64,000 nt of DNA, taken from Acinetobacter sp. NCu2D-2 (GTDB lineage Bacteria; Pseudomonadota; Gammaproteobacteria; Pseudomonadales; Moraxellaceae). Under the pieces are notes generated by a model. The model was given only the letters and a program-made list of their open reading frames with translations. It did no database searches and was not told the origin of the DNA. Numbering within the stretch: position 1 is the stretch's first letter; each line of letters opens with the position of its first letter. Where the stretch lies: contig NZ_CP015594.1 of the NCBI RefSeq assembly GCF_001647675.1, positions 1,550,001 through 1,614,000 of the forward strand. The letters run 5' to 3'. Of the stretch, positions 36,048 through 44,967 are shown in pieces. Position numbers and translations under genes: made by a program.

Positions 36048-37328
36048 ATGGCATTAATCGTTCAAAAATATGGCGGTACTTCAATGGGTACTCCCGAGCG
36101 CATTTTAAATGTTGCTCGTCGTGTAAAGCGTTGGCATGACCACGGCCACAAAGTTGTAGTGGTTGTATCAGCAATGAGTGGCGAAACCAATCGTCTACTT
36201 GCTTTAGCTAAGGCCATTACCGAAACCCCAGACCCACGTGAACTCGATCAAATGGTGTCAACTGGGGAACAAGTAACGATTTCTATGCTTGCGATGTCGC
36301 TCAACTCAATTGGTGTTGAAGCTAAATCTTTAACTGGTCGCCAAGTGGGTATCCGTACTGACAGCGCTTTTACCAAAGCACGTATCGAATCAATTGATAC
36401 TGACGTATTGACTGAAAACTTAGATGCTGGCCGTGTCATTGTTGTTGCAGGTTTCCAAGGCTTCGATGCCGACGGTAATACCACAACATTAGGTCGCGGT
36501 GGTTCAGATACTTCAGGTGTTGCACTTGCTGCTGCTCTTAAAGCTGACGAATGCCAAATCTACACAGATGTAGACGGTGTTTATACCACTGACCCACGCG
36601 TTGCACCAAAAGCTAAAAAAGTGGACCGCATTTCATTTGAAGAAATGCTTGAAATGGCATCACTTGGTTCTAAAGTCCTTCAAATTCGTTCTGTAGAATT
36701 TGCAGGTAAATACCAAGTACCACTTCGTGTACTCTCTAGCTTCGACAATGACAACGATGGCGCATTTGACGAAGACTTCAAGAAAAATGTCGGAACTCTA
36801 ATTACTACTGAATCGGAAGACAATATGGAACAGCCAATTATTTCTGGTATCGCGTTTAACCGTGACGAAGCTAAATTGACTATTTTAGGTGTGCCTGACC
36901 TACCTGGTATCGCATCTAAAATCTTAGCCCCGATTGGTGCTGCGAATATCGAAGTCGATATGATCATCCAAAACGTAGAAGAAGATGGTACGACTGATTT
37001 CACATTCACGGTAAACCGTGGTGAACTTGCTAAAGCAAAAGCAATTCTTGAAGCAACAGCGAAAGAAATCAATGCCCGTGAAGTTGCAACACGTGATGAC
37101 ATCGTTAAAGTGTCTATCGTAGGTGTGGGTATGCGTTCACATGCTGGTGTTGCAAGCAAAATGTTCACTGCACTTGCAGATGAAGGCATTAACATTTTGA
37201 TGATTTCAACCTCAGAAATCAAAATCTCTGTGATTATTGAAGAAAACTACCTAGAGTTAGCAGTACGTTCGTTACACACTGCTTTTGGCTTAGACCGTGA
37301 ATCTGGTGTATCTAGCGCACGTGCTTAA
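36048..37328 (+). CDS. lysC: Aspartate kinase
   Basis: 426 residues from ATG 36048 (MALIVQKYGGTSMG), with AAGGA 5 nt upstream. Kinase domain ~1-240 (KYGGTSMG, GRGGSDTSGVALAAAL, TDVDGVYTTDPR), then two ACT domains (~265-340 and ~345-420: GVPDLPGIASKIL; GVGMRSHAGVASKMF) that bind lysine/threonine for feedback control. First step of the aspartate-family pathway. Internal second start for a beta subunit is known in some relatives but is not evident here. Terminator at 37391. Confidence 0.96.
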   Translation: MALIVQKYGGTSMGTPERILNVARRVKRWHDHGHKVVVVVSAMSGETNRLLALAKAITETPDPRELDQMVSTGEQVTISMLAMSLNSIGVEAKSLTGRQVGIRTDSAFTKARIESIDTDVLTENLDAGRVIVVAGFQGFDADGNTTTLGRGGSDTSGVALAAALKADECQIYTDVDGVYTTDPRVAPKAKKVDRISFEEMLEMASLGSKVLQIRSVEFAGKYQVPLRVLSSFDNDNDGAFDEDFKKNVGTLITTESEDNMEQPIISGIAFNRDEAKLTILGVPDLPGIASKILAPIGAANIEVDMIIQNVEEDGTTDFTFTVNRGELAKAKAILEATAKEINAREVATRDDIVKVSIVGVGMRSHAGVASKMFTALADEGINILMISTSEIKISVIIEENYLELAVRSLHTAFGLDRESGVSSARA

Positions 37329-37390
37329 GCCTTAAAAATTGTAAAATAAGGTCATTGTCAGACAGTATTTTGCAAAACTCTACAAAAAAT

Positions 37391-37424
37391 CAGAGCCACT
37401 ATAGTGTTTTTTATAGTGGCTCTG
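37391..37424 (+). terminator. Terminator of lysC
   Basis: CAGAGCCACTATA ... TATAGTGGCTCTG, perfect 13-bp stem with T-rich loop and weak 3' T tract. Confidence 0.8.
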
Positions 37425-37585
37425 TTATATTAGCCTTGAGGACTTATAGAAAATTGCGATAGTTCATCTTAACCATGACGGTGACAGGTCTCTATCAAAG
37501 TTTTTTTTGTGATTTCAAATTTGTTTCACCATTAATTATTAAATTTAAAACGTTTGCAGGTTTTGCATTTTGCAAGGAGATAAAC

Positions 37586-37840
37586 ATGCTGATTCTGACT
37601 CGACGTGTCGGAGAAACATTAATGATCGGAGACCAAGTCAGCGTGACTGTACTTGGTGTTAAAGGTAATCAGGTCCGTATCGGTGTGAATGCACCTAAAG
37701 AAGTCTCTGTACACCGTGAAGAAATTTATCAGCGCATTCAACATGAACGTGCTATGCATGAACATCTTCAGCATCTTGATCAAGACTATCAACCTTCTTT
37801 TGAAGATGATAATCAAACACAGAACGACTTTAATCGTTGA
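37586..37840 (+). CDS. csrA: Carbon storage regulator CsrA
   Basis: 84 residues from ATG 37586 ([16 protein letters not shown]), with a perfect AAGGAG 7 nt upstream. The RNA-binding core ([28 protein letters not shown]) is canonical. Beyond residue ~60 it has a longer, polar tail ([20 protein letters not shown]...) than the 61-residue E. coli protein; elongated CsrA tails are known in Moraxellaceae. It controls translation by binding GGA in mRNA leaders. Confidence 0.96.
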   Translation: MLILTRRVGETLMIGDQVSVTVLGVKGNQVRIGVNAPKEVSVHREEIYQRIQHERAMHEHLQHLDQDYQPSFEDDNQTQNDFNR

Positions 37841-37849
37841 TTCTGTAAG

Positions 37850-37880
37850 AAATAAAGCGGCTTCTAGGCCGCTTTTATTT
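37850..37880. terminator. Bidirectional terminator between csrA and rnhB
   Basis: AATAAAGCGGC, loop ttctag, GCCGCTTTTATT; A and T tracts on both sides serve both convergent genes. Confidence 0.88.
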
Positions 37881-37904
37881 TGCTTAATAATTTAGATTCA
37901 TGCT

Positions 37905-38498
37905 CTATAGCGCTAAATCTTGCTGTACTTGCGCAGCTGCCAAAGCATTACGCACCGGTCCAAAACTACGACGATGCTCATCAATCACGCCATATTGAGC
38001 AATCGCTTCAAAATGTGCTTTGGTTGGATAACCCTTATGCTTAGCAAAGCCATATTGAGGATACTCCACATCAAGCGCCAGCATTTGATGATCACGTGTT
38101 ACCTTCGCCAAAATACTGGCTGCAGAAATTTCAGCATGTAGCGCATCCCCACCCACTACAGCCTCAGCACTAATGGTTAAATTTGGAATCAGCTTGTTGC
38201 CATCAATTAAAACATGCTCTGGTTGTATCTCAAGTGCTTCAATCGCACGTTTCATCGCAAGCAAAGATGCTTGTAAAATATTTAGCTCATCAATCTCTTT
38301 TACAGAACTTTCCGCGATTGCCCAAGCTAGTGCCTTTTCTTTAATTTCGACGAAAAGTTTTTCACGTTTTTTTTCAGTCAGTTTTTTAGAATCGTTTAAT
38401 CCTTCTATAGGATTATTCGGGTCTAAGATCACTGCTGCTGCTACGACAGAACCAACCAGTGGTCCACGCCCTGCCTCATCTGTACCTGCGATTCGCAT
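37905..38498 (-). CDS. rnhB: Ribonuclease HII
   Basis: 197 residues. Catalytic acid residues in [30 protein letters not shown] and the C-terminal motif [19 protein letters not shown]. It cuts RNA at ribonucleotides embedded in DNA. The upstream gene's terminator ends 21 bp before its start, so its promoter is probably within that sequence. Confidence 0.95.
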   Translation of the reverse strand: MRIAGTDEAGRGPLVGSVVAAAVILDPNNPIEGLNDSKKLTEKKREKLFVEIKEKALAWAIAESSVKEIDELNILQASLLAMKRAIEALEIQPEHVLIDGNKLIPNLTISAEAVVGGDALHAEISAASILAKVTRDHQMLALDVEYPQYGFAKHKGYPTKAHFEAIAQYGVIDEHRRSFGPVRNALAAAQVQQDLAL

Positions 38499-38518
38499 GA
38501 CTATCCTCTCAAATAAAA

Positions 38519-38548
38519 ACGACTCAAAATGCTGACATTTTGAGTCGT
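38519..38548 (-). terminator. Terminator of the 38570-38953 gene
   Basis: ACGACTCAAAATG, 4-nt loop, CATTTTGAGTCGT with TTTTTATTT in minus orientation; perfect 13-bp stem. Confidence 0.88.
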
Positions 38549-38569
38549 AAATTCATATTAAAAAATGAA

Positions 38570-38953
38570 TTAGTTTTTCAATGTATCGACTACACATGCA
38601 TTTAATGTAGAAGTTACAACTTTAGAGATTAATGTCGCTTGCGAAGTTTTATCCATTGCGGCAACTACTAAGTCAGCAGCAGTGATGCTTGTAGTTGCTT
38701 TCTCGCCTACACATGAGCACACTTCAGTTTGTAATTCTTGTTTTTGAGTTTCAGTTAATAATTTTGAACCAGTTTTCCAATACGTATTATTGTTCAACTC
38801 AGTCACACACTTCGCTTGCACACCCACTTTTACAGCCATCATAGCTAAGCTGTTTGTTGTATTCGCAGCTGTACCTGTAGTTGTACCAGTTGTTGACACA
38901 CAAGCGGTTAAAGCTAAAGTTAAAGGAGCAAGAACTGCGATTAATTTTTTCAC
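38570..38953 (-). CDS. Small lipoprotein with four conserved cysteines (paralogue 1)
   Basis: 127 residues. Lipobox ALTACVS gives a lipidated Cys near residue 18. The mature domain has CVTELNNNTYWK, TEVCSCVGEKA and a C-terminal ACVV. The same spacing (C-x-ELN...W...EVCSC-x-GE...C) occurs in the gene at 39089-39433. Two disulfides are likely, so a periplasmic-facing domain. No family recognised. Confidence 0.75.
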   Translation of the reverse strand: MKKLIAVLAPLTLALTACVSTTGTTTGTAANTTNSLAMMAVKVGVQAKCVTELNNNTYWKTGSKLLTETQKQELQTEVCSCVGEKATTSITAADLVVAAMDKTSQATLISKVVTSTLNACVVDTLKN

Positions 38954-39088
38954 GTGAGTATCCCATTGAGTGATATGAAATTATAAGCGGCTATTGTGCC
39001 TAAATTTGAAATATTTAGAAATAGTTTATTGAAGCCAATCTAAATTACATATCAAAGCGAGGTTTTGGATTGAAAGGATTTATACTGA

Positions 39089-39433
39089 TCAGGGCTTCAC
39101 ATGCTTTTCGATTAAACAACCTCTTAGGCTATTCATCACCGCTTGCCTAACGACTTGATTTTTAGTGTCTTCATCAATGGTGGCTTTTAACAACGTTTTT
39201 GCTGGCACATTTTTTAACGCATGCTCACCAATACAACTGCATACTTCATCTTTTAATTTAGACTTATTATTTTCATGCATAAAATAAGTCGATGCCTTCC
39301 AAATTTTTGAATCATTCAATTCTGAAGTACATTGATATTCAATGACAGGTTTTAAAACCTTCTGAGTCATTGTCATCTGGCCAGATGCAAGACTAGTGAT
39401 GAGTAAGGTTAAAAGTAGTAATCCGTATTTCAT
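39089..39433 (-). CDS. Small exported protein with four conserved cysteines (paralogue 2)
   Basis: 114 residues. Signal peptide ending near LASGQ, with no lipobox, unlike its neighbour. Cysteine pattern YQCTSELNDSKIWK, DEVCSCIGEHA and RGCLI matches the gene at 38570-38953, indicating tandem duplication followed by loss or gain of the lipid anchor. Function unknown. Confidence 0.75.
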   Translation of the reverse strand: MKYGLLLLTLLITSLASGQMTMTQKVLKPVIEYQCTSELNDSKIWKASTYFMHENNKSKLKDEVCSCIGEHALKNVPAKTLLKATIDEDTKNQVVRQAVMNSLRGCLIEKHVKP

Positions 39434-39454
39434 AGCAATTTCATTTCACAACAT

Positions 39455-39482
39455 TAAAAAAGGTGGACCAATGTCCACCCTT
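39455..39482 (-). terminator. Terminator of the adenine deaminase-like gene
   Basis: GGTGGAC, loop caat, GTCCACC with a T tract in minus orientation. Confidence 0.85.
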
Positions 39483-39495
39483 AGTGGAATGAATT

Positions 39496-40497
<1,002 letters not shown>

Positions 40498-40526
40498 TCA
40501 CAGTCCTCAAAAAATTAAAATAATAA

Positions 40527-40557
40527 AAAAGGGCGTAAACTCAGTTTACACCCTTTT
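40527..40557 (-). terminator. Hairpin between the purine permease and deaminase genes
   Basis: GGGCGTAAAC, loop tca, GTTTACACCC with one mismatch and a T tract on the minus strand; may reduce rather than block read-through into the deaminase gene. Confidence 0.75.
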
Positions 40558-40572
40558 GAAAGCTTGGGTAGC

Positions 40573-41895
40573 TTAGCCACCAAACATCGCGAACTTCAAT
40601 GCCCATAGCGCTGCAACAATCCAAACCATATACGGTACAGTTTTCGCTTTACCTGTTAATAGTTTGATAAGTGCATAGCTGATAAAGCCCATCGCAATAC
40701 CATCCGCAATTGAATATGCAAATGGCATAAAGATAATCGTTAAGAATGCTGGAACAGCTTCCGTAATATCATCCCATGCAATGTTCACAATGCCTTGAAT
40801 CATCAACACACCCACGAACAATAAAGCAGGTGCAGTAGCAAAACCAGGAACCGATTGAGCAAGCGGTGCTAGGAATAAACACAATACAAAAAGAACACCA
40901 ACAACAACTGCAGTTAAGCCAGTACGACCGCCTGCAGCAACACCCGCAGAAGATTCAATATAAGGTGTAGTTGATGAAGTACCCAGTGCTGCACCCGCAA
41001 CAATTGCCGACGAATCAGCAAATAATGCTTTTTTCAGACGTGGTAATTTTCCATCTTTAAGTAAACCCGCACGGTGTGAAACACCAACAAGCGTACCTGT
41101 TGAATCGAATAAATCGACAAGGAAGAATACGAAAATCACACCGATTAAACTTGCACTAAATAAGCCAGCGAAGTCCATTTGCATGAAAGTTGGTGCAAGT
41201 GAAGGAATCTCACCGACCACGCCTTGGAATTGGTTATAACCTAACGCAGTTGAAATCGCAGTAATCACCAAAATACTGATAATGATCGCGCCGCGCACTT
41301 TAAAGTGGTGCATCACCACAACCATTAAGAAACCAAGTAAAGCGAGTAAAACAGATGGTTGTTTAAGATCACCAAGTCCCACTAATGTCGCTGGATTATC
41401 AACAATAATGCCTGCATTTTTTAGTGCAACCAATGCAAGGAATAAACCGATACCACCGCCAATCGCAAATTTAAGCGACATTGGAATCGCATTTACGATG
41501 GCTTCACGAACTTTTAATAGGCTGATCGCAATGAAGATAAGACCTGAAACAAACACCGCACCAAGTGCAGTTTGCCAAGGCACACCCATGCCCATACATA
41601 CTGAATATGTAAAGAAGGCATTGAGACCCATACCTGGTGCCAGTGCAATTGGATAGTTTGCAATAAGACCCATTACAAAACAGCCAATTGCAGCGGCAAG
41701 ACAAGTCGCTACGAAGACAGCCCCATGATCCATTCCTGTTTCGGATAAAATCATTGGATTGACAATAATGATATAACACATCGTTAAGAACGTGGTTATA
41801 CCGGCCAGAACCTCAGTGCGAAAACTGGTTTTGTTTTCGCTTAGTTTAAATAAGCGTTCTAGCATATTTTCAGAAGATGGATTAGGAGTCGTCAT
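40573..41895 (-). CDS. NCS2-like purine permease (AzgA/AdeP type)
   Basis: 440 residues with about 12-14 hydrophobic segments. The family motifs IVNPMILSETGMD, LAPGMGLNAFFTYSV and GTSSTTPYIESSAGVAAGGRTGLTA match the AzgA subgroup that imports adenine, guanine and hypoxanthine with protons. Located upstream of the adenine deaminase-like gene on the same strand, so uptake and deamination of adenine are linked. Confidence 0.92.
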   Translation of the reverse strand: MTTPNPSSENMLERLFKLSENKTSFRTEVLAGITTFLTMCYIIIVNPMILSETGMDHGAVFVATCLAAAIGCFVMGLIANYPIALAPGMGLNAFFTYSVCMGMGVPWQTALGAVFVSGLIFIAISLLKVREAIVNAIPMSLKFAIGGGIGLFLALVALKNAGIIVDNPATLVGLGDLKQPSVLLALLGFLMVVVMHHFKVRGAIIISILVITAISTALGYNQFQGVVGEIPSLAPTFMQMDFAGLFSASLIGVIFVFFLVDLFDSTGTLVGVSHRAGLLKDGKLPRLKKALFADSSAIVAGAALGTSSTTPYIESSAGVAAGGRTGLTAVVVGVLFVLCLFLAPLAQSVPGFATAPALLFVGVLMIQGIVNIAWDDITEAVPAFLTIIFMPFAYSIADGIAMGFISYALIKLLTGKAKTVPYMVWIVAALWALKFAMFGG

Positions 41896-42275
41896 GACCT
41901 AGCCCCTATAGAGTAAACTTTATGCTTTAAGCATTTCGTAAATATCGTGAAATTATTAAATAACACTTATCTATGAATCTCTTAGCAACAAAAATGCCAG
42001 CATTGCTATTCGACGGGTCAAAAGCTTATAGCGTTGAAATAGAATAATCGCACACTAAAAACCGAAAAAATCAAATAAAAAAGCTGCATAACTCTTATGC
42101 AGCTCAATTTGATTAATCGAATCAATTACTTACAATTGTAAGATTTTAATTCGATTTTTAATTTTTGAAATTATAACACACAGTTTTTTGAATGCTTCCA
42201 AAATTTAAAATTAAATTCGGAAATCTAAAACTCGTTGCAACTCAAAGTGCTAGGCTTACCGAATTTTTATGATCA
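41896..42275. other. 380-bp region upstream of the purine permease
   Basis: Contains the terminator at 42076-42104 and, closer to the permease, AT-rich sequence expected to hold its promoter. I looked for a purine-riboswitch core and did not see one. Confidence 0.55.
42076..42104 (-). terminator. Terminator of the 55-residue membrane protein gene
   Basis: Minus strand AGCTGCATAA, loop gag, TTATGCAGCT then TTTTTT. It points to a transcript coming from 42276-42443. Confidence 0.9.
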
Positions 42276-42443
42276 TTAATGTGTATGGCGATTGGACTCA
42301 ATCAAATTCAGAGATTGATTCGCATCACTCACAACACGTTCGATCTCCTGCTGACGCTTTACCTCAGCTTGGCGATGTACAAAAAAAACTAAGGAAATCA
42401 CAATTATCACAATGATCGGCACTACAAATATCTTCATATCCAT
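42276..42443 (-). CDS. Small membrane protein, 55 residues
   Basis: ATG 42443 (or ATG 42437) opens a 55-codon frame: an N-terminal membrane helix (IFVVPIIVIIVISLVFFV) followed by a polar, mostly charged tail (HRQAEVKRQQEIERVV...). A clear minus-strand terminator lies 170 bp downstream, supporting transcription. The ribosome site is weak. No family recognised. Confidence 0.6.
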   Translation of the reverse strand: MDMKIFVVPIIVIIVISLVFFVHRQAEVKRQQEIERVVSDANQSLNLIESNRHTH

Positions 42444-42905
42444 ATGCAATACGTCTACATTCTTTAATTTATGCTAACAAAATACCAATAATAAGTGTGA
42501 CTTGGTACACATTTATAACTATTTTTTGTAACGTATTTTAGATTTTCTTCAGTTTAAATATGTTAAATCTCGTATAACAAATCTCATATTTGCAATTTTT
42601 TCGTATTGGCATTTTTATACGCAATTTTTAAATGTTTTATAAGAATTATGCTTGATTTTGGTGATCTACTGGCATTTTCTACCTAGAACCCAAAAAGTAA
42701 AATGCTTTATTTTAGGACATGTACAGTATCTTTTAGTGCTTACACCAAATGAGAGTTAAAGGATTAATAAAATAAAAAAACCGATGAAAAGTAGGGTTTA
42801 TGTGACTATTATAAATTTTAATATCTGTTTTAACTCAACATTTATACGTATTTTAAGCACAAAAAGACCAAGATCACTTTTTGTAATCTTGGTCTGAAAT
42901 TTTAT
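42444..42905. other. 462-bp gene-free region
   Basis: Strongly AT-rich. Apart from the yaaA terminator near the right end I see no gene, repeat or RNA. Confidence 0.6.
42861..42895 (-). terminator. Terminator of yaaA
   Basis: AGACCAAGAT ... ATCTTGGTCT, 10-bp stem, T tract in minus orientation. Confidence 0.87.
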
Positions 42906-43688
42906 TTAGGCTGCGTTAAGCTCATCGCGCTTGAATACAAGTTCTCCATTCAGCGTACTTTCGGCATCAAAGTAGTAACCATCAACATTGAACCCTTTCA
43001 GATCCTCAATAGTCGTGATTTGATTTTCTATGATAAAGCGCGCCATCAAACCACGCGCTTTTTTGGCATAAAAACTAATAATTTTATATTTGCCATTCTT
43101 TTGGTCTAAGAATACAGGTTTAATAATTTGTGCCTGAATTTTAGATTCCTTCACAGATTTGTAGTATTCATCCGATGCAATATTCACGAGTAATTCAGAA
43201 TTCGCTTCTGCCAAATCAGCATTAATTAAATCGGTAATGATATTGCCCCAAAACTCATAAAGGTTTGCACCACGTGGATTGGCAAGTTTAGTGCCCATTT
43301 CCAAACGATACGGCATCATTAAATCAAGCGGACGTAATAAACCATATAAACCTGAAAGCATACGAAGATGGTGCTGCGCATACTGAATTTGCTGATCATT
43401 TAAGTGATAGGCATCTAGACCGGTGTAGACATCACCTTTGAAAGCAAAAATGGCTTGACGTGCATTTGAAAAGTCAAAGTCTGGCTGCCAGTCACGGAAC
43501 CGCTCCACATTTAACTTTGCAATTTTTTCACTGACTGACATCAGACTGGCAATTTCTGTCGCAGATAACTTTTCTGCAACTTCAATCAGCTGCTGAGAAT
43601 GATCAAGTAAACGTGCTTGTGTAAACTCGTCTGTGGGTAATGCAGTTTCGTAATCTAATGTCTTTGCAGGAGAAATAAGTGCAAGCAT
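42906..43688 (-). CDS. yaaA: Peroxide stress protein YaaA (DUF328/UPF0246)
   Basis: 260 residues from ATG 43688 ([14 protein letters not shown]), with AGGA 6 nt upstream. Family hallmarks: LISPAKTLD at the N-terminus, [19 protein letters not shown] and [15 protein letters not shown]. In E. coli YaaA limits DNA damage during hydrogen peroxide stress by lowering free iron. Own terminator, no operon partner. Confidence 0.93.
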   Translation of the reverse strand: MLALISPAKTLDYETALPTDEFTQARLLDHSQQLIEVAEKLSATEIASLMSVSEKIAKLNVERFRDWQPDFDFSNARQAIFAFKGDVYTGLDAYHLNDQQIQYAQHHLRMLSGLYGLLRPLDLMMPYRLEMGTKLANPRGANLYEFWGNIITDLINADLAEANSELLVNIASDEYYKSVKESKIQAQIIKPVFLDQKNGKYKIISFYAKKARGLMARFIIENQITTIEDLKGFNVDGYYFDAESTLNGELVFKRDELNAA

Positions 43689-43817
43689 AGCCATCCTAAG
43701 TGATTTTTTTCGTTGCAAGCACTATATCAGTTGAATTATTTCTTTGCCAATTTGTGTTTTTAATAAACATTATCTGTAGAATATGCGCTCTCCCGTTATC
43801 CCATTCTATTTTCATCA

Positions 43818-44450
43818 ATGTCTGAACAGCTTTTTATTCAAGGACCCGTTGGTCAAATTGAAGTTTTCGTAGATTATCCACAAGGTGACGTGAAAGGATT
43901 CGCAGTTGTATGCCACCCACACCCTTTGCAAGGTGGCACACCTCACCACAAAGTACCCACATTGTTGGCGCAAATGTTCTTAGAACATGGCTGCATTGTC
44001 TATCGTCCAAGTTTCCGTGGTTCTGGCGAAAGTGCTGGTGTACATAATGAAGGCTTCGGTGAAACTGAAGACACATTAACTGTCATTCAATATGCGCGTG
44101 CACAACATACTACTTTGCCATTCTATGCTGGTGGTTTTAGTTTTGGTGCACACGTGATGGCTAAATCTTATGACAGTTTGCCTGTTGAACTTCGCCCAAA
44201 ACAAATGATTTTATGCGGCTTACCAACTGCAACAGTGGCTGGTCTACGTCATTATCAAACCCCAGCCATTCAGGGTGATATTTTATTCTTACATGGTGAA
44301 GCTGACGATATTACTTTATTGTCTGACTTAATCGCTTGGGCGAAACCGCAACGTCACTTGGTGACCATTTTGCCCGGAGCAAACCATTTCTTTACTGGTT
44401 ATTTAAAGCAGCTACGCATTGCGATTAGTCGTTTCTTAATCTCGAATTAA
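43818..44450 (+). CDS. Alpha/beta hydrolase (COG2945-like)
   Basis: 210 residues. Nucleophile Ser in GGFSFGAHV, acid in HGEADDITLL and His in GANHFFTGYL give the Ser-Asp-His triad. The N-terminal VVCHPHPLQGGTPHHKVP is typical of this small cytoplasmic hydrolase group; substrate unknown. No signal peptide. Convergent with the gene at 44498 over a shared terminator. Confidence 0.88.
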   Translation: MSEQLFIQGPVGQIEVFVDYPQGDVKGFAVVCHPHPLQGGTPHHKVPTLLAQMFLEHGCIVYRPSFRGSGESAGVHNEGFGETEDTLTVIQYARAQHTTLPFYAGGFSFGAHVMAKSYDSLPVELRPKQMILCGLPTATVAGLRHYQTPAIQGDILFLHGEADDITLLSDLIAWAKPQRHLVTILPGANHFFTGYLKQLRIAISRFLISN

Positions 44451-44458
44451 GCTCACAT

Positions 44459-44484
44459 AAAAAGCCCATCTTCAGATGGGCTTT
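44459..44484. terminator. Bidirectional terminator
   Basis: AAAAAGCCCATCT, 2-nt loop, AGATGGGCTTTTT between convergent genes. Confidence 0.9.
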
Positions 44485-44497
44485 TTATATCATTAGC

Positions 44498-44869
44498 TTA
44501 TTGATCATACTTCCATTCGAAATCGCTAAATTTCTCATCTTCTTTTAAGGTATTCTCAACCGCTTGGGCTAATTGATTCAATAGACTTTGTTCGGTAATC
44601 CGGTCTAGCCAGTCTTGTTCTTCTTCAGGATAAGATGAAATCTCACAGACCAAATGCCCTTGACTATCTTTATGCTCACAGCTAATCGATAAAGGTAATT
44701 CATGCTCTTCTACACTGACAGCAATATGCGATCCACTTTGCGGCAACGTCTTAAAGCCATATTTCTCTAAATCTTGTGCAAGCAGTTTCGCCACATAATC
44801 TTGCGTATGTTGCGTGCTTTGCTCATTCGACTGTTGACTGTTATTCGCCATAAATTTTAGTTTTCGCAT
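44498..44869 (-). CDS. Conserved hypothetical acidic protein
   Basis: 123 residues from ATG 44869, which has AGGA 7 nt upstream. Acidic, soluble, no signal peptide or membrane segment. It begins with a polar Ser/Gln-rich stretch (NNSQQSNEQSTQHTQ), then an alpha/beta pattern. No family recognised. Separated from tyrA-aroA by that gene's terminator and by ~100 bp. Confidence 0.6.
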   Translation of the reverse strand: MRKLKFMANNSQQSNEQSTQHTQDYVAKLLAQDLEKYGFKTLPQSGSHIAVSVEEHELPLSISCEHKDSQGHLVCEISSYPEEEQDWLDRITEQSLLNQLAQAVENTLKEDEKFSDFEWKYDQ

Positions 44870-44924
44870 TATGCCATCCTATCAGCTTTTTATTATCACT
44901 GTTCAGCATAGGCTACTATAAACA

Positions 44925-44952
44925 AAATAGCCAAGCAAAAGCTTGGCTATTT
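44925..44952 (-). terminator. Terminator of the pheA-hisC-tyrA-aroA operon
   Basis: AAATAGCCAAGC, 4-nt loop, GCTTGGCTATTT, perfect 12-bp stem. Confidence 0.88.
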
Positions 44953-44967
44953 GTTACCTTTTTCGAA

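Noticed and set aside
41896..42275. Purine riboswitch before the purine permease
   Set aside because: No conserved purine aptamer core or paired kissing loops could be found by eye.
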